Origin: CAKRJP01 sp963658085
GTDB taxonomy: Bacteria; Bacillota; Clostridia; Lachnospirales; Lachnospiraceae
Direction of reading: 5' to 3'
NCBI GenBank assembly: GCA_963658085.1
Contig: CAVKOU010000001.1
Coordinates: forward strand, 62,001 to 126,000
DNA length: 64,000 nucleotides
In this document: in pieces, positions 17,070-25,566 of the stretch
Numbering within the stretch: position 1 is the stretch's first letter
Layout: every line of letters begins with the position of its first letter
Notes under the pieces: generated by a model
Database searches by the model: none
What the model saw: the letters and a program-made list of their open reading frames with translations, nothing else
Told to the model about the DNA's origin: nothing
Program-made: the position numbers and the translations under genes

Positions 17070-17154
17070 ATATCTCATCCTCTTTTCATTTTAAAATCGT
17101 AATATAAATCAAAAGTATTGTCTTTTTTTAAGACTTCTCTAGTCTATCATAGGT

Positions 17155-17194
17155 CCTCAAAAAAGGAAAGTGATGAAATTAATCACTTTCCTTG
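17155..17194 (-). terminator. Terminator of the rhomboid-like gene
   Basis: On the minus strand AAGGAAAGTGAT pairs with ATCACTTTCCTT (17182-17193 with 17163-17174) around TAATTTC, followed by TTTTGAGG. It separates the rhomboid-like gene from leuA. Confidence 0.9.
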
Positions 17195-17228
17195 ATGTAT
17201 TTTAATCTATTGTTCGAATTGTTTTAAA

Positions 17229-18098
17229 TCACTTTACATGCTGATGGGTAAACAAATGATCCTGACAATATTCATAATTTCCATTGCATTTGGAGCAATA
17301 TCGAAATTCCAGTCTGCTGTCGTCGAGTTCTGTCCGTCCGCAAACTGCACAGCGATGTTTCGCTCCTCCGGCATAGGTATTTACCGGTCTTGCCTGTCTG
17401 GTTTCTCTCTTAAACTGCTCACGTCTTGCAAATTGTTTTGGATTATATTTTTGTGTATTCCTGGTGCTAAGGAAAAAGATCAGGAAATTTAAAATAGAAA
17501 CAACCGCTGCCACTGCATTCGCTCTATAGTAAATTCCGTAGGTTGCATTTCCTCCATAGGCAGGCAAAAAGGCCTGAACAATGGCATATAGGAAATAGAG
17601 TCCATCCACTACCGCAAGCCATTTTGCCTTAATCGGAATAATCATAAACAACAAAAATTCCAAATCCGGATAAAGGGCTGCAAAAGCAAAAAACAGAGAC
17701 ATATTCAAATACCAGGTATCCATGGTAAGATTCACTCCGGTAACCAGATAGATCAAAATGGCTGCCACAACCTCAAAAAACATGCCGGAGAAAAAATAAA
17801 GATTAAACTTAAAGGCTCCCCAGACTCTCTCTAACTGAATCCCCAACATATAATACATGTAGAGAACAAATACGATAAAAATCAGGCTGGTAGACGGCGG
17901 ATTAATGATAAAGGTAAAGATCCTCCATACCTGCCCTCTTAAAATCGCCGCCGCATTCAGGCTTAAGTACTGATAATAAAAGCTAGGATTTATCAAACTT
18001 AGTAAGAATCCTGCGGCATATAGCATTATGATATAGATCATAAGGTTTGGAATCGCATATTTTCCAAACTTTCGTTCCAGTTTATTTAACCAGTTCAT
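17229..18098 (-). CDS. Rhomboid-like membrane protein lacking the GxSG motif, with C-terminal zinc ribbon
   Basis: About 289 residues with roughly six hydrophobic segments. The L1-region pattern RGQVWRIFTFIINPPS and the helix-2 pattern LGIQLERVWGAFKFNLYFFSG are typical of the rhomboid superfamily, but where proteases have GxSG this protein has YLNMSLFFAFAALYPD, so it is probably not a peptidase. The C-terminus is a Cys/His-rich module (CAVCG ... YCSKCNGNYEYC ... H ... H) likely to bind zinc. I start at the ATG at 18098, 10 bases from a GAAGGAG site; a GTG two codons upstream is possible. It has its own consensus promoter and terminator. Function unknown. Confidence 0.75.
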   Translation of the reverse strand: MNWLNKLERKFGKYAIPNLMIYIIMLYAAGFLLSLINPSFYYQYLSLNAAAILRGQVWRIFTFIINPPSTSLIFIVFVLYMYYMLGIQLERVWGAFKFNLYFFSGMFFEVVAAILIYLVTGVNLTMDTWYLNMSLFFAFAALYPDLEFLLFMIIPIKAKWLAVVDGLYFLYAIVQAFLPAYGGNATYGIYYRANAVAAVVSILNFLIFFLSTRNTQKYNPKQFARREQFKRETRQARPVNTYAGGAKHRCAVCGRTELDDSRLEFRYCSKCNGNYEYCQDHLFTHQHVK

Positions 18099-18141
18099 GT
18101 TCACAAACTCCTTCGTATTTTCTTGGACCTAAACTGTTTTT

Positions 18142-18170
18142 ATTTTATCTATCCCATGATTCTTTGTCAA
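18142..18170 (-). promoter_or_regulatory. Promoter of the rhomboid-like gene
   Basis: Minus strand TTGACA (18165-18170), 17 bases, TAAAAT (18142-18147), about 45 bases before the start codon. Confidence 0.8.
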
Positions 18171-18311
18171 TGAAAGCCCCTGCAAATTCACGGACATTTC
18201 ATCTTCCTTTTATAAATATTTCATTGATCTATTTTCTTATGCAAATAAATCACTTATTATTTTCTCTTTATTTTCTTTACGGTTTCTTAACAACTCTTTA
18301 TTCATTTCAAA

Positions 18312-18340
18312 TTGACATTTAAAACCTTTTGTCGCATAAT
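18312..18340 (+). promoter_or_regulatory. Promoter of the double activase gene
   Basis: TTGACA (18312-18317), 17 bases, CATAAT (18335-18340); leader of about 63 bases to the ATG with GAGG 8 bases upstream of it. Confidence 0.8.
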
Positions 18341-18409
18341 ATCTAATGTTTGCTTAAACACATATTAATAAGAAGAAATAAATAATTTTTAGAAAATGAG
18401 GTTATTGTT

Positions 18410-21400
18410 ATGAATCAAAATTTATATACTTTAGGCATTGATATTGGTTCAACTACAGTAAAAATCGCCCTGTTAGATAAAGCAAAACAGGTAGTATTTT
18501 CCGATTACGAAAGACATTTTGCCAATATTCAGGAGACCCTATCCGGCCTTTTGGAGCGCGCAATCAAGCAGGTTGGAGAGGTAACAGCCTCCCCGGTAAT
18601 CACAGGTTCCGGCGGTCTTACTCTTGCCAAACACCTGGGAGTTCCTTTTGTTCAGGAAGTTGTGGCAGTCTCCACAGCCCTTCAGGATTATGCACCCCAG
18701 ACAGATGTTGCCATTGAGCTTGGCGGCGAGGACGCAAAAATCATTTATTTTGAAGGTGGAAATATCGAGCAACGTATGAATGGTGTTTGTGCCGGTGGTA
18801 CCGGTTCCTTCATCGACCAAATGGCTTCTTTATTACAGACAGACGCTTCCGGATTAAATGAATATGCCAAGAATTACCAGGCACTCTATACGATCGCTGC
18901 CCGTTGCGGTGTATTTGCAAAGACCGATATCCAACCTTTGATCAATGACGGTGCTTCCAGAGAAGATCTGGCTGCTTCTATTTTTCAAGCGGTAGTAAAC
19001 CAAACCATCAGTGGTCTGGCCTGCGGAAAACCGATTCGAGGACATGTGGCATTTTTAGGAGGTCCTTTACATTTCTTATCTGAGCTTAAGGCTGCCTTCG
19101 TAAGAACTTTAAACTTAGACGAAGAACATACCATTGCTCCGGAGAATTCTCATTTATTTGCTGCTATCGGTTCTGCCCTTAATTCAAAGCTTGACACACC
19201 GGTATCTCTCTCTGACATGCAAAAACGTTTAGAGGGTAAGATTACCATGGAATTTGAGGTGGATCGTCTGGATCCTCTTTTTGCAAATACAGAGGAATGG
19301 GATGAATTTAATCATCGCCATGATGAACACAAGGTTCCGGTTGGAGATCTAAGCACTTACTCAGGAAAAGCATTTTTAGGAATTGATGCAGGATCCACCA
19401 CTACAAAGGCTGCCTTAGTCGGTGAAGATGGTACACTTTTATACTCCTTCTATCACAATAACGACGGAGACCCTTTAGGTACCACTATTTCTGCTATCAA
19501 GGATATTTATTCTAAGCTACCAGAAAATGTTGAAATTGTTCACTCTTGTTCTACCGGATACGGAGAGGCCTTAATCAAAGCCGCCCTTCTCTTAGATGAG
19601 GGAGAAGTTGAGACCATCGCCCACTACTATGCGGCCGCTTACTTTGAGCCAGATGTAGACTGTATCTTAGATATCGGCGGACAGGACATGAAATGCATCA
19701 AGATCAAGAATCAGACTGTAGACAGCGTTCAATTAAATGAGGCTTGCTCCTCCGGATGCGGCTCCTTTATCGAGACCTTTGCTAAATCTCTAAACTTTAG
19801 TGTACAGAATTTTGCAAAAGAAGCCCTTTTTGCAGAGCATCCCATCGATCTCGGTACCCGTTGTACCGTATTTATGAATTCCAAGGTAAAACAGGCCCAA
19901 AAAGAAGGTGCTTCTGTAGCTGATATCTCAGCCGGTCTGGCTTACTCTGTTATTAAGAACGCTCTCTTTAAGGTAATCAAGGTATCTGATGCTTCGGAAC
20001 TCGGAAAACACATCGTAGTTCAGGGTGGTACTTTTTACAACAACGCTGTTCTTCGAAGCTTTGAAAAGATTGCCAACTGCGAAGCCGTACGTCCGGATAT
20101 CGCCGGTATTATGGGAGCCTTCGGTGCAGCTTTGATTGCCAGAGAACGCTATGACGAAGAAACAGGAACCACCATGCTGCCGATCAATGCCATCGAAGCC
20201 ATGGAATATTCAACCACCATGACCAAGTGCCGTGGATGTACCAACAACTGCCGTCTTACTATCAATCATTTTAGTGGCGGAAGAAAATTCATCACCGGCA
20301 ACCGCTGTGAACGAGGCTTAGGAAAAGAAAAATCAAAAAACAAGCTTCCAAATCTTTTTGATTATAAGATGCATCGTTACTTTGATTATGAGCCTCTGGA
20401 TGCCAGCGAAGCTACCAGAGGAACTATCGGTATTCCAAGAGTTTTGAATATGTATGAGAACTATCCGTTCTGGGTTACATTTTTCACCAAGCTTGGATTT
20501 CGAGTAGTACTCTCTCCTGCTTCCACCAGAAAGATTTATGAACTTGGTATCGAATCCATCCCCAGCGAGTCCGAGTGCTATCCTGCAAAATTAGCCCACG
20601 GGCACGTACAGTGGCTGATTAACAAAAACGTAAGACGGATCTTCTATCCAAGTATTCCTTATGAGAGAAAGGAATTTTCCGAGGCCAACAATCATTACAA
20701 CTGCCCGATTGTTACCTCCTATCCGGAAAATATCAAGAATAACATTGATGCCATTGTAAATGGTGAGGTGGATTTTATTCATCCGTTTATATCCTTCGAA
20801 AACGAGGATACCATCACCTATGCATTGACCGAGACCTTCTCTGAGAAATATAAAATTTCCCAGTCAGAGATCAAAGAAGCCGTTCATTTAGCCTGGGAGG
20901 AGTTAGCTTCTGCCAGAGAGGATATGCGAAAGAAAGGAGAAGAAACCATTGCGTTCCTTCAAAAGACCGGAAATCACGGAATCGTATTAGCCGGCCGTCC
21001 TTACCATATCGATCCGGAGATTCATCATGGCTTGCCAGAGATGATCAACTCCTATAATATTGCAGTTTTAACAGAGGATTCTATCTCTCATTTAAATCCT
21101 GCGGAGCATCCATTAAATGTTATGGATCAGTGGATGTACCACTCTCGTCTTTATGCTGCAGCCAATTACGTAAAGACCGTCGATTTCCTGGATTTAATCC
21201 AATTAAATTCCTTCGGTTGTGGTCTGGATGCTGTTACTACCGATCAGGTGGCTGACATTTTAAATAATTCAGGTAAAATTTATACTACCTTAAAAATTGA
21301 CGAAGTAAATAACTTAGGTGCCGCAAGAATCCGTGTTCGTTCCCTCTTAGCAGCCCTCAGGGTTCGTGAAGCAAGAAACGAAAAACGTGAGATTCGCTCT

Positions 21401-22651
21401 GCAGCTATCGAAAAAGTTCCATTTACTAAGGCAATGCGCAGAGATTACACCATTCTTTGTCCACAGATGTCACCGATCCACTTTAATATTTTAGAGGCAG
21501 CTTTTAATGCCTCCGGATATCATTTAGAGGTGCTTCCTAACGATAACAAGCACTCCGTGGATGTAGGACTGAAATACGTAAATAACGACGCCTGCTATCC
21601 ATCTCTTATGGTAGTAGGCCAGATTATGGAAGCCATCCTCTCCGGAAGATATGACACGGATAAAATCGCCGTTATCATCAGCCAGACCGGTGGTGGTTGC
21701 CGTGCTTCCAACTATATTGGATTTATCCGTAAAGCGCTGCACAAGGCCGGCTATGGACATATTCCGGTAATCTCCATTAACCTTAGCGGTTTGGAAGGAA
21801 ATCCAGGATTTAAGATTACACCAGGCTTAGTACTTCGCGGACTCTACGCAGCTGTATTCGGAGACATTTTCATGAAATGCGTCTACCGCATGCGTCCTTA
21901 TGAGGCAGTACCGGGAACCGTTGATGCCCTTCATGAGAAATGGGAAAAGGTTTGTAAAGAATTTGTTTCCCTCAAATATCCTACCCGATATGGATTTAAG
22001 AGACTTTGCCAGGACATCATCCATGATTTCGATAATGTAGAAACACTGAATATCAAGAAACCGAGAGTCGGTGTGGTTGGAGAAATTCTTGTCAAATTCC
22101 TACCGGCAGCTAACAACTACTTGGTAGAACTTTTAGAGCACGAGGGAGCCGAGGCTGTAGTGCCGGATTTATTAGATTTCCTCTACTACAGTTTCTACAA
22201 TCAGACCTTCAAGGTAGAAAAACTTGGATTTGCCAAGTCTAAGAAGAAAATTGCCGATCTGGGAATCAAGGCAATGGATTGGTTTAGAGCTCCTGCAACC
22301 AAGGCCTTTAAAAAAAGCAAGCATTTTGATCCACCAACAGATATTCATGAGCTTGGTAAAATGGCTTCAGATATTGTATCTCTTGGAAATCAAACCGGAG
22401 AAGGCTGGTTCCTAACCGGAGAAATGTTAGAATTAATCCACGGAGGAGTTCCAAATATCGTATGTACTCAGCCTTTCGCATGTCTGCCAAACCATGTGGT
22501 TGGAAAGGGTGTAATCAAAGAACTTCGAAGACGCTATCCACAGTCTAATGTGGTAGCCATCGACTTCGATCCGGGAGCCAGTGAGGTTAACCAGTTAAAT
22601 CGTATTAAATTAATGCTTTCAACTGCTAATAAGAATTTAGCGAACAGTTAG
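18410..22651 (+). CDS. Giant 2-hydroxyacyl-CoA dehydratase activase-related protein (two ATPase domains plus HgdB-like part)
   Basis: 1413 residues. Two ASKHA ATPase domains of the HgdC/BcrAD type, about 6-265 (GIDIGSTTVKIALLD) and 322-580 (GIDAGSTTTKAALVG). Each keeps the paired cysteines that hold the shared [4Fe-4S] cluster in HgdC: GVCAGGTGSFID with ARCGVFAKTDI, and EACSSGCGSFIE with TRCTVFMNSKV. A Cys cluster KCRGCTNNCRLT ... NRCERG (about 605-645) leads into a DUF2229-type region and a C-terminal portion resembling dehydratase component D. Small activases use ATP to inject an electron into radical acyl-CoA dehydratases. This large fused form is widespread in Clostridia but its target is unknown, and no dehydratase genes are adjacent. 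Confidence 0.88.
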   Translation: MNQNLYTLGIDIGSTTVKIALLDKAKQVVFSDYERHFANIQETLSGLLERAIKQVGEVTASPVITGSGGLTLAKHLGVPFVQEVVAVSTALQDYAPQTDVAIELGGEDAKIIYFEGGNIEQRMNGVCAGGTGSFIDQMASLLQTDASGLNEYAKNYQALYTIAARCGVFAKTDIQPLINDGASREDLAASIFQAVVNQTISGLACGKPIRGHVAFLGGPLHFLSELKAAFVRTLNLDEEHTIAPENSHLFAAIGSALNSKLDTPVSLSDMQKRLEGKITMEFEVDRLDPLFANTEEWDEFNHRHDEHKVPVGDLSTYSGKAFLGIDAGSTTTKAALVGEDGTLLYSFYHNNDGDPLGTTISAIKDIYSKLPENVEIVHSCSTGYGEALIKAALLLDEGEVETIAHYYAAAYFEPDVDCILDIGGQDMKCIKIKNQTVDSVQLNEACSSGCGSFIETFAKSLNFSVQNFAKEALFAEHPIDLGTRCTVFMNSKVKQAQKEGASVADISAGLAYSVIKNALFKVIKVSDASELGKHIVVQGGTFYNNAVLRSFEKIANCEAVRPDIAGIMGAFGAALIARERYDEETGTTMLPINAIEAMEYSTTMTKCRGCTNNCRLTINHFSGGRKFITGNRCERGLGKEKSKNKLPNLFDYKMHRYFDYEPLDASEATRGTIGIPRVLNMYENYPFWVTFFTKLGFRVVLSPASTRKIYELGIESIPSESECYPAKLAHGHVQWLINKNVRRIFYPSIPYERKEFSEANNHYNCPIVTSYPENIKNNIDAIVNGEVDFIHPFISFENEDTITYALTETFSEKYKISQSEIKEAVHLAWEELASAREDMRKKGEETIAFLQKTGNHGIVLAGRPYHIDPEIHHGLPEMINSYNIAVLTEDSISHLNPAEHPLNVMDQWMYHSRLYAAANYVKTVDFLDLIQLNSFGCGLDAVTTDQVADILNNSGKIYTTLKIDEVNNLGAARIRVRSLLAALRVREARNEKREIRSAAIEKVPFTKAMRRDYTILCPQMSPIHFNILEAAFNASGYHLEVLPNDNKHSVDVGLKYVNNDACYPSLMVVGQIMEAILSGRYDTDKIAVIISQTGGGCRASNYIGFIRKALHKAGYGHIPVISINLSGLEGNPGFKITPGLVLRGLYAAVFGDIFMKCVYRMRPYEAVPGTVDALHEKWEKVCKEFVSLKYPTRYGFKRLCQDIIHDFDNVETLNIKKPRVGVVGEILVKFLPAANNYLVELLEHEGAEAVVPDLLDFLYYSFYNQTFKVEKLGFAKSKKKIADLGIKAMDWFRAPATKAFKKSKHFDPPTDIHELGKMASDIVSLGNQTGEGWFLTGEMLELIHGGVPNIVCTQPFACLPNHVVGKGVIKELRRRYPQSNVVAIDFDPGASEVNQLNRIKLMLSTANKNLANS

Positions 22652-22672
22652 AATTCAAATAAACTGAGCAAG

Positions 22673-22710
22673 AAAATAGGACAACCACAAATGCGGTTGT
22701 CCTATTTTTT
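22673..22710. terminator. Bidirectional terminator between the activase and HD-protein genes
   Basis: AAAATAGGACAACC (22673-22686) pairs with GGTTGTCCTATTTT (22695-22708), with A-rich and T-rich flanks, between converging genes. Confidence 0.92.
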
Positions 22711-22724
22711 GATATATAACTATA

Positions 22725-23492
22725 CTATTTTCTACGTCCCTCAATATACTTTAACATCCATTTCCGAATTTCTTCCATCTGTTCTTTTGTCACTGGATTT
22801 GTATATGGGATACGGTCAATGATTCGATTCAGATAATCATTTTCTACGATAATATCAAAGCTCTCTTTAAAATAAATATCAAAGAAATATACAATATATG
22901 ATACCCAATAGTCCATCTTTGTAACACGATCTGCAGACAGAACACACTGATTCTTAAACACTGTCTCATACACCTTCCGGGTTATCTCCTGCCTTCCCAT
23001 CTCTTCCTCTGAGATCTCAAGAAACGTCTCCGTAGCATCTTCCAGTTTTACCCTGCAGTTATCTAACTTATCCTCGTCTCGTATAAGTCGCGCATGTAAA
23101 AGCGTTCTTTGATCTTCAATATCCGGCAGTCTGTAATCACTATGGTGAGCAATGGCAGTGTAAATGATAGAATCCAGGCTACTGTCTGCAAGAAAGCGCC
23201 GGATCATCCCCTCCTCAAACAATACCTTCACGCCATAGGCTGCATGATCCATTGTCCCCGGTTCAAAGCTATCATAATGCTTCAGTTGTTCGAATCTTCC
23301 AATATCATGGAGCAATGCTATAATTTTCGCAAGATCTGTATCCTCTTTCTCCAATTTCATCCTTGCCGCAAGTTCTTCTGCCTGAGCAACAACACCATAA
23401 GTATGAATGATTTTTAATTTCACCCGGTCATTCTCTCTATCATATCCATCCAAATATGCCTCAAATTCCCGTAGTGCGTTAATATAATCCAT
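22725..23492 (-). CDS. HD-domain hydrolase, substrate unknown
   Basis: About 255 residues with an HD phosphohydrolase domain. H-HD-D ligands are visible: IIHTYGVVAQAEELAARM, then LLHDIGRFEQLKHYDSF, then YTAIAHHSDYRL, then RDEDKLDNCR. I start at the ATG at 23492 because GAGGAG lies 9 bases upstream; an upstream in-frame ATG at 23555 has no clear ribosome binding site. The gene stands alone between two terminators. HD proteins of this sort cleave nucleotides or phosphodiesters; the sequence does not say which. Confidence 0.8.
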   Translation of the reverse strand: MDYINALREFEAYLDGYDRENDRVKLKIIHTYGVVAQAEELAARMKLEKEDTDLAKIIALLHDIGRFEQLKHYDSFEPGTMDHAAYGVKVLFEEGMIRRFLADSSLDSIIYTAIAHHSDYRLPDIEDQRTLLHARLIRDEDKLDNCRVKLEDATETFLEISEEEMGRQEITRKVYETVFKNQCVLSADRVTKMDYWVSYIVYFFDIYFKESFDIIVENDYLNRIIDRIPYTNPVTKEQMEEIRKWMLKYIEGRRK

Positions 23493-23607
23493 GTATCCAT
23501 TCTCCTCGTTGATTTTTCTAGCATCAAGTATGGTCTCTGAATTTAAGTTTAACATTCCAGTATGGTTTCATCAACAAATCAGTTGAACTTTCCGAGTATG
23601 ATTATGA

Positions 23608-23652
23608 CAAAAAATGTCGTAGTAACGATTCAAAATCGTTGCTACGACATTT
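23608..23652 (-). terminator. Terminator of the his operon
   Basis: On the minus strand ATGTCGTAGCAACGATT (23634-23650) pairs with AATCGTTACTACGACAT (23614-23630) around a TTG loop with one mismatch, followed by TTTTTTGTC. Confidence 0.93.
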
Positions 23653-23659
23653 ATATTGA

Positions 23660-24952
23660 TTAAGTCCGATCAGATAGTTCGTTCATGACATCTTCCCAGG
23701 TAATTCCTTTTTCTACCATAAGAACCATCATATCATACAGGAGATCTCCAAGCTCATATTTCAGCTCATCTGCGGCCGGATTTTTCGCCGCCACCACAAC
23801 TTCTACTGCTTCCTCTCCCATTTTCTTTAATATACTATCGATTCCTTTTTCGAATAAGAAAGTATTATAGGACTCTGCCTTTGGATGTACCTTATCTTCT
23901 GAAATCCTCTGATAGAGGGCTTCAAAGATTTTCTTTGGATTTTTTACCTCTTGATCCTCTCCCGCCAATGGAGTGAAGAAACAGGTTGGATTTCCTGTAT
24001 GGCAGGCAGCTCCCACCTGATCTACCTTAGCTAGTACGGTATCGTAATCGCAATCGATGGTGAGGGATTTCACGTATTGGTAATGACCGCTGGTTTCTCC
24101 TTTGATCCACAGCTGTCCTCTGCTACGGCTAAAGTAGGTCATTCTTCCTGATTTTATAGTATGATAGTAGGCTTCCTCATTCATGTAGGCCAGCATGAGT
24201 ATTTCGTTGGTTATATAATGCTGGACGATAACCGGTATCAACCCCTGATCATTTAATTTAAACTGCGAAAATTCCATGGTCGATTCAAAGGAACTCATCC
24301 TGATATTTCTCTGACCACATTTTCTTTTAAACTTCTTCAGATTTCGACCAAGTTCACTGACATAACTTCCGGAAAGCCCCTTTACTCCTTTAGATTTTAG
24401 AATCTCCATCAGCTCTTCTTCCTCTTGTGAATCAGTTATAATCACATATGGAATGTCCGTTACGTTGGTTACCGAATTCATATCCGGTCGGTTCATAAAT
24501 ATGATCTCGCTGGAATATTGTTTGATGGTATTTAAATGTTTGAACAAACCATCAAAATCGTATAATAGCACCGCAATTTTTTCACTGCCAAAACGCTTAT
24601 ATGCATCTGCAATAAGAGATACGTTCTCCGGCTTGGAAAAGTTCAAAATCACTCGCTTTGCGCCGGTATATAATGCCCGTTTTACATCTTCCTGATTCTG
24701 AATGTGGCCTCCAACTGCGGTAGGAATGTGAATCTTTCGATTGATCTGTTTGATCAGATCTATGTGCTGCTCATGCTCCTCTTCTGTTGTGGCAAGATCT
24801 AAAATCAAAAGCTCATCCGCTCCATGTTTACTGTAGGATCTGGCCAGTCCGATAACCTCATCAGAAATTACGGTATCGTCATTAAACCACCGTACAGCCT
24901 TTCCATTTGAAATAAACATAACAGGAATCAGCCTCTTATAATTCATAGCCAT
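23660..24952 (-). CDS. hisIE: HisA/HisF-like domain fused to HisI-HisE (phosphoribosyl-AMP cyclohydrolase / phosphoribosyl-ATP diphosphatase)
   Basis: 430 residues in three parts. Residues 1-220 resemble a HisA/HisF barrel (AVGGHIQNQEDVKRALYTGAK matches the VGGGIRS-type phosphate loop), but the start LIPVMFISNGKAV has Phe where HisF has its catalytic Asp. Residues about 232-325 are HisI, with the zinc/metal residues in TIDCDYDTVLAKVDQVGAAC and HTGNPTC. Residues about 335-430 are HisE (KKMGEEAVEVVVAAKN, ELGDLLYDMMVL). HisE and HisI catalyse steps 2 and 3 of histidine synthesis. The barrel's role is unclear. Last gene of hisZGDB-IE, 11 bases after hisB; AGGAGG precedes the ATG. Confidence 0.92.
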   Translation of the reverse strand: MAMNYKRLIPVMFISNGKAVRWFNDDTVISDEVIGLARSYSKHGADELLILDLATTEEEHEQHIDLIKQINRKIHIPTAVGGHIQNQEDVKRALYTGAKRVILNFSKPENVSLIADAYKRFGSEKIAVLLYDFDGLFKHLNTIKQYSSEIIFMNRPDMNSVTNVTDIPYVIITDSQEEEELMEILKSKGVKGLSGSYVSELGRNLKKFKRKCGQRNIRMSSFESTMEFSQFKLNDQGLIPVIVQHYITNEILMLAYMNEEAYYHTIKSGRMTYFSRSRGQLWIKGETSGHYQYVKSLTIDCDYDTVLAKVDQVGAACHTGNPTCFFTPLAGEDQEVKNPKKIFEALYQRISEDKVHPKAESYNTFLFEKGIDSILKKMGEEAVEVVVAAKNPAADELKYELGDLLYDMMVLMVEKGITWEDVMNELSDRT

Positions 24953-24963
24953 ATTACTTCCTC

Positions 24964-25551
24964 CTATAGGCTACCTTTGGTACTCCAGGTACCGGTAATT
25001 CTAGGCTCCTCCATGGTGGCCATATCAAGAGCCTTTCCAAAGGCTTTAAATAAAGCCTCTGTTTTGTGATGATCATTTTCACCATCCATGATTTTTAAAT
25101 GCAGATTAATCATTGCACTGTAAGATACCGCATAGAAAAATTCTTTTACCATCTGGGTGTCCATACTTCCCATCATAGGGGCATCAAAGCTGGCGTCAAA
25201 TTTCAGATAAGGTCTTCCGGAAAGGTCCACAGCACACAGTGCCAGAGTCTCGTCCATGGGAAGGATAAAATATCCGAAGCGTTTGATTCCTGCCTTATCT
25301 CCCAGTGCCTGTAAGATAGCCTGTCCCAGCACGATTCCGGTATCCTCTATGGTATGGTGAGCATCTACTTCCAGATCTCCCCGCACATTTACAGTCAGAT
25401 CAAAGAGCCCATGCTTTGCAAAGCCAGTCAGCATATGGTCGAAAAAACCTATTCCTGTATCTATCTCGCTCTGTCCTGTGCCATCCAGATTGATAGTTAC
25501 CGAAATATCCGTCTCCCTGGTACTTCTATTACAAGTTGCGATTCTCTCCAT
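24964..25551 (-). CDS. hisB: Imidazoleglycerol-phosphate dehydratase
   Basis: 195 residues, the normal length of the monofunctional enzyme, which dehydrates imidazole-glycerol phosphate in histidine synthesis. The manganese-binding motifs DTGIGFFDHMLTGFAKHG and VDAHHTIEDTGIVLGQA, and the C-terminal DGENDHHKTEALFKAFGKA, are intact. GGAGG upstream of the ATG. Lies between hisD and the hisIE fusion in one operon. Confidence 0.98.
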   Translation of the reverse strand: MERIATCNRSTRETDISVTINLDGTGQSEIDTGIGFFDHMLTGFAKHGLFDLTVNVRGDLEVDAHHTIEDTGIVLGQAILQALGDKAGIKRFGYFILPMDETLALCAVDLSGRPYLKFDASFDAPMMGSMDTQMVKEFFYAVSYSAMINLHLKIMDGENDHHKTEALFKAFGKALDMATMEEPRITGTWSTKGSL

Positions 25552-25566
25552 TTTAAGGTTCCTCCC

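Larger units (their letters stand above)
18105..18409. other. Divergent intergenic region between rhomboid-like and activase genes
   Basis: The 305 bases hold two divergent near-consensus promoters (18142-18170 minus, 18312-18340 plus). The A/T-rich DNA between them (about 18175-18305) shows no gene or strong structure. Confidence 0.6.

Noticed and set aside
17079..17154. Leucine attenuator or T-box in front of leuA
   Set aside because: No leader peptide with Leu codons, no terminator and no T-box motif; the region is A/T-rich and I could not fix a promoter.
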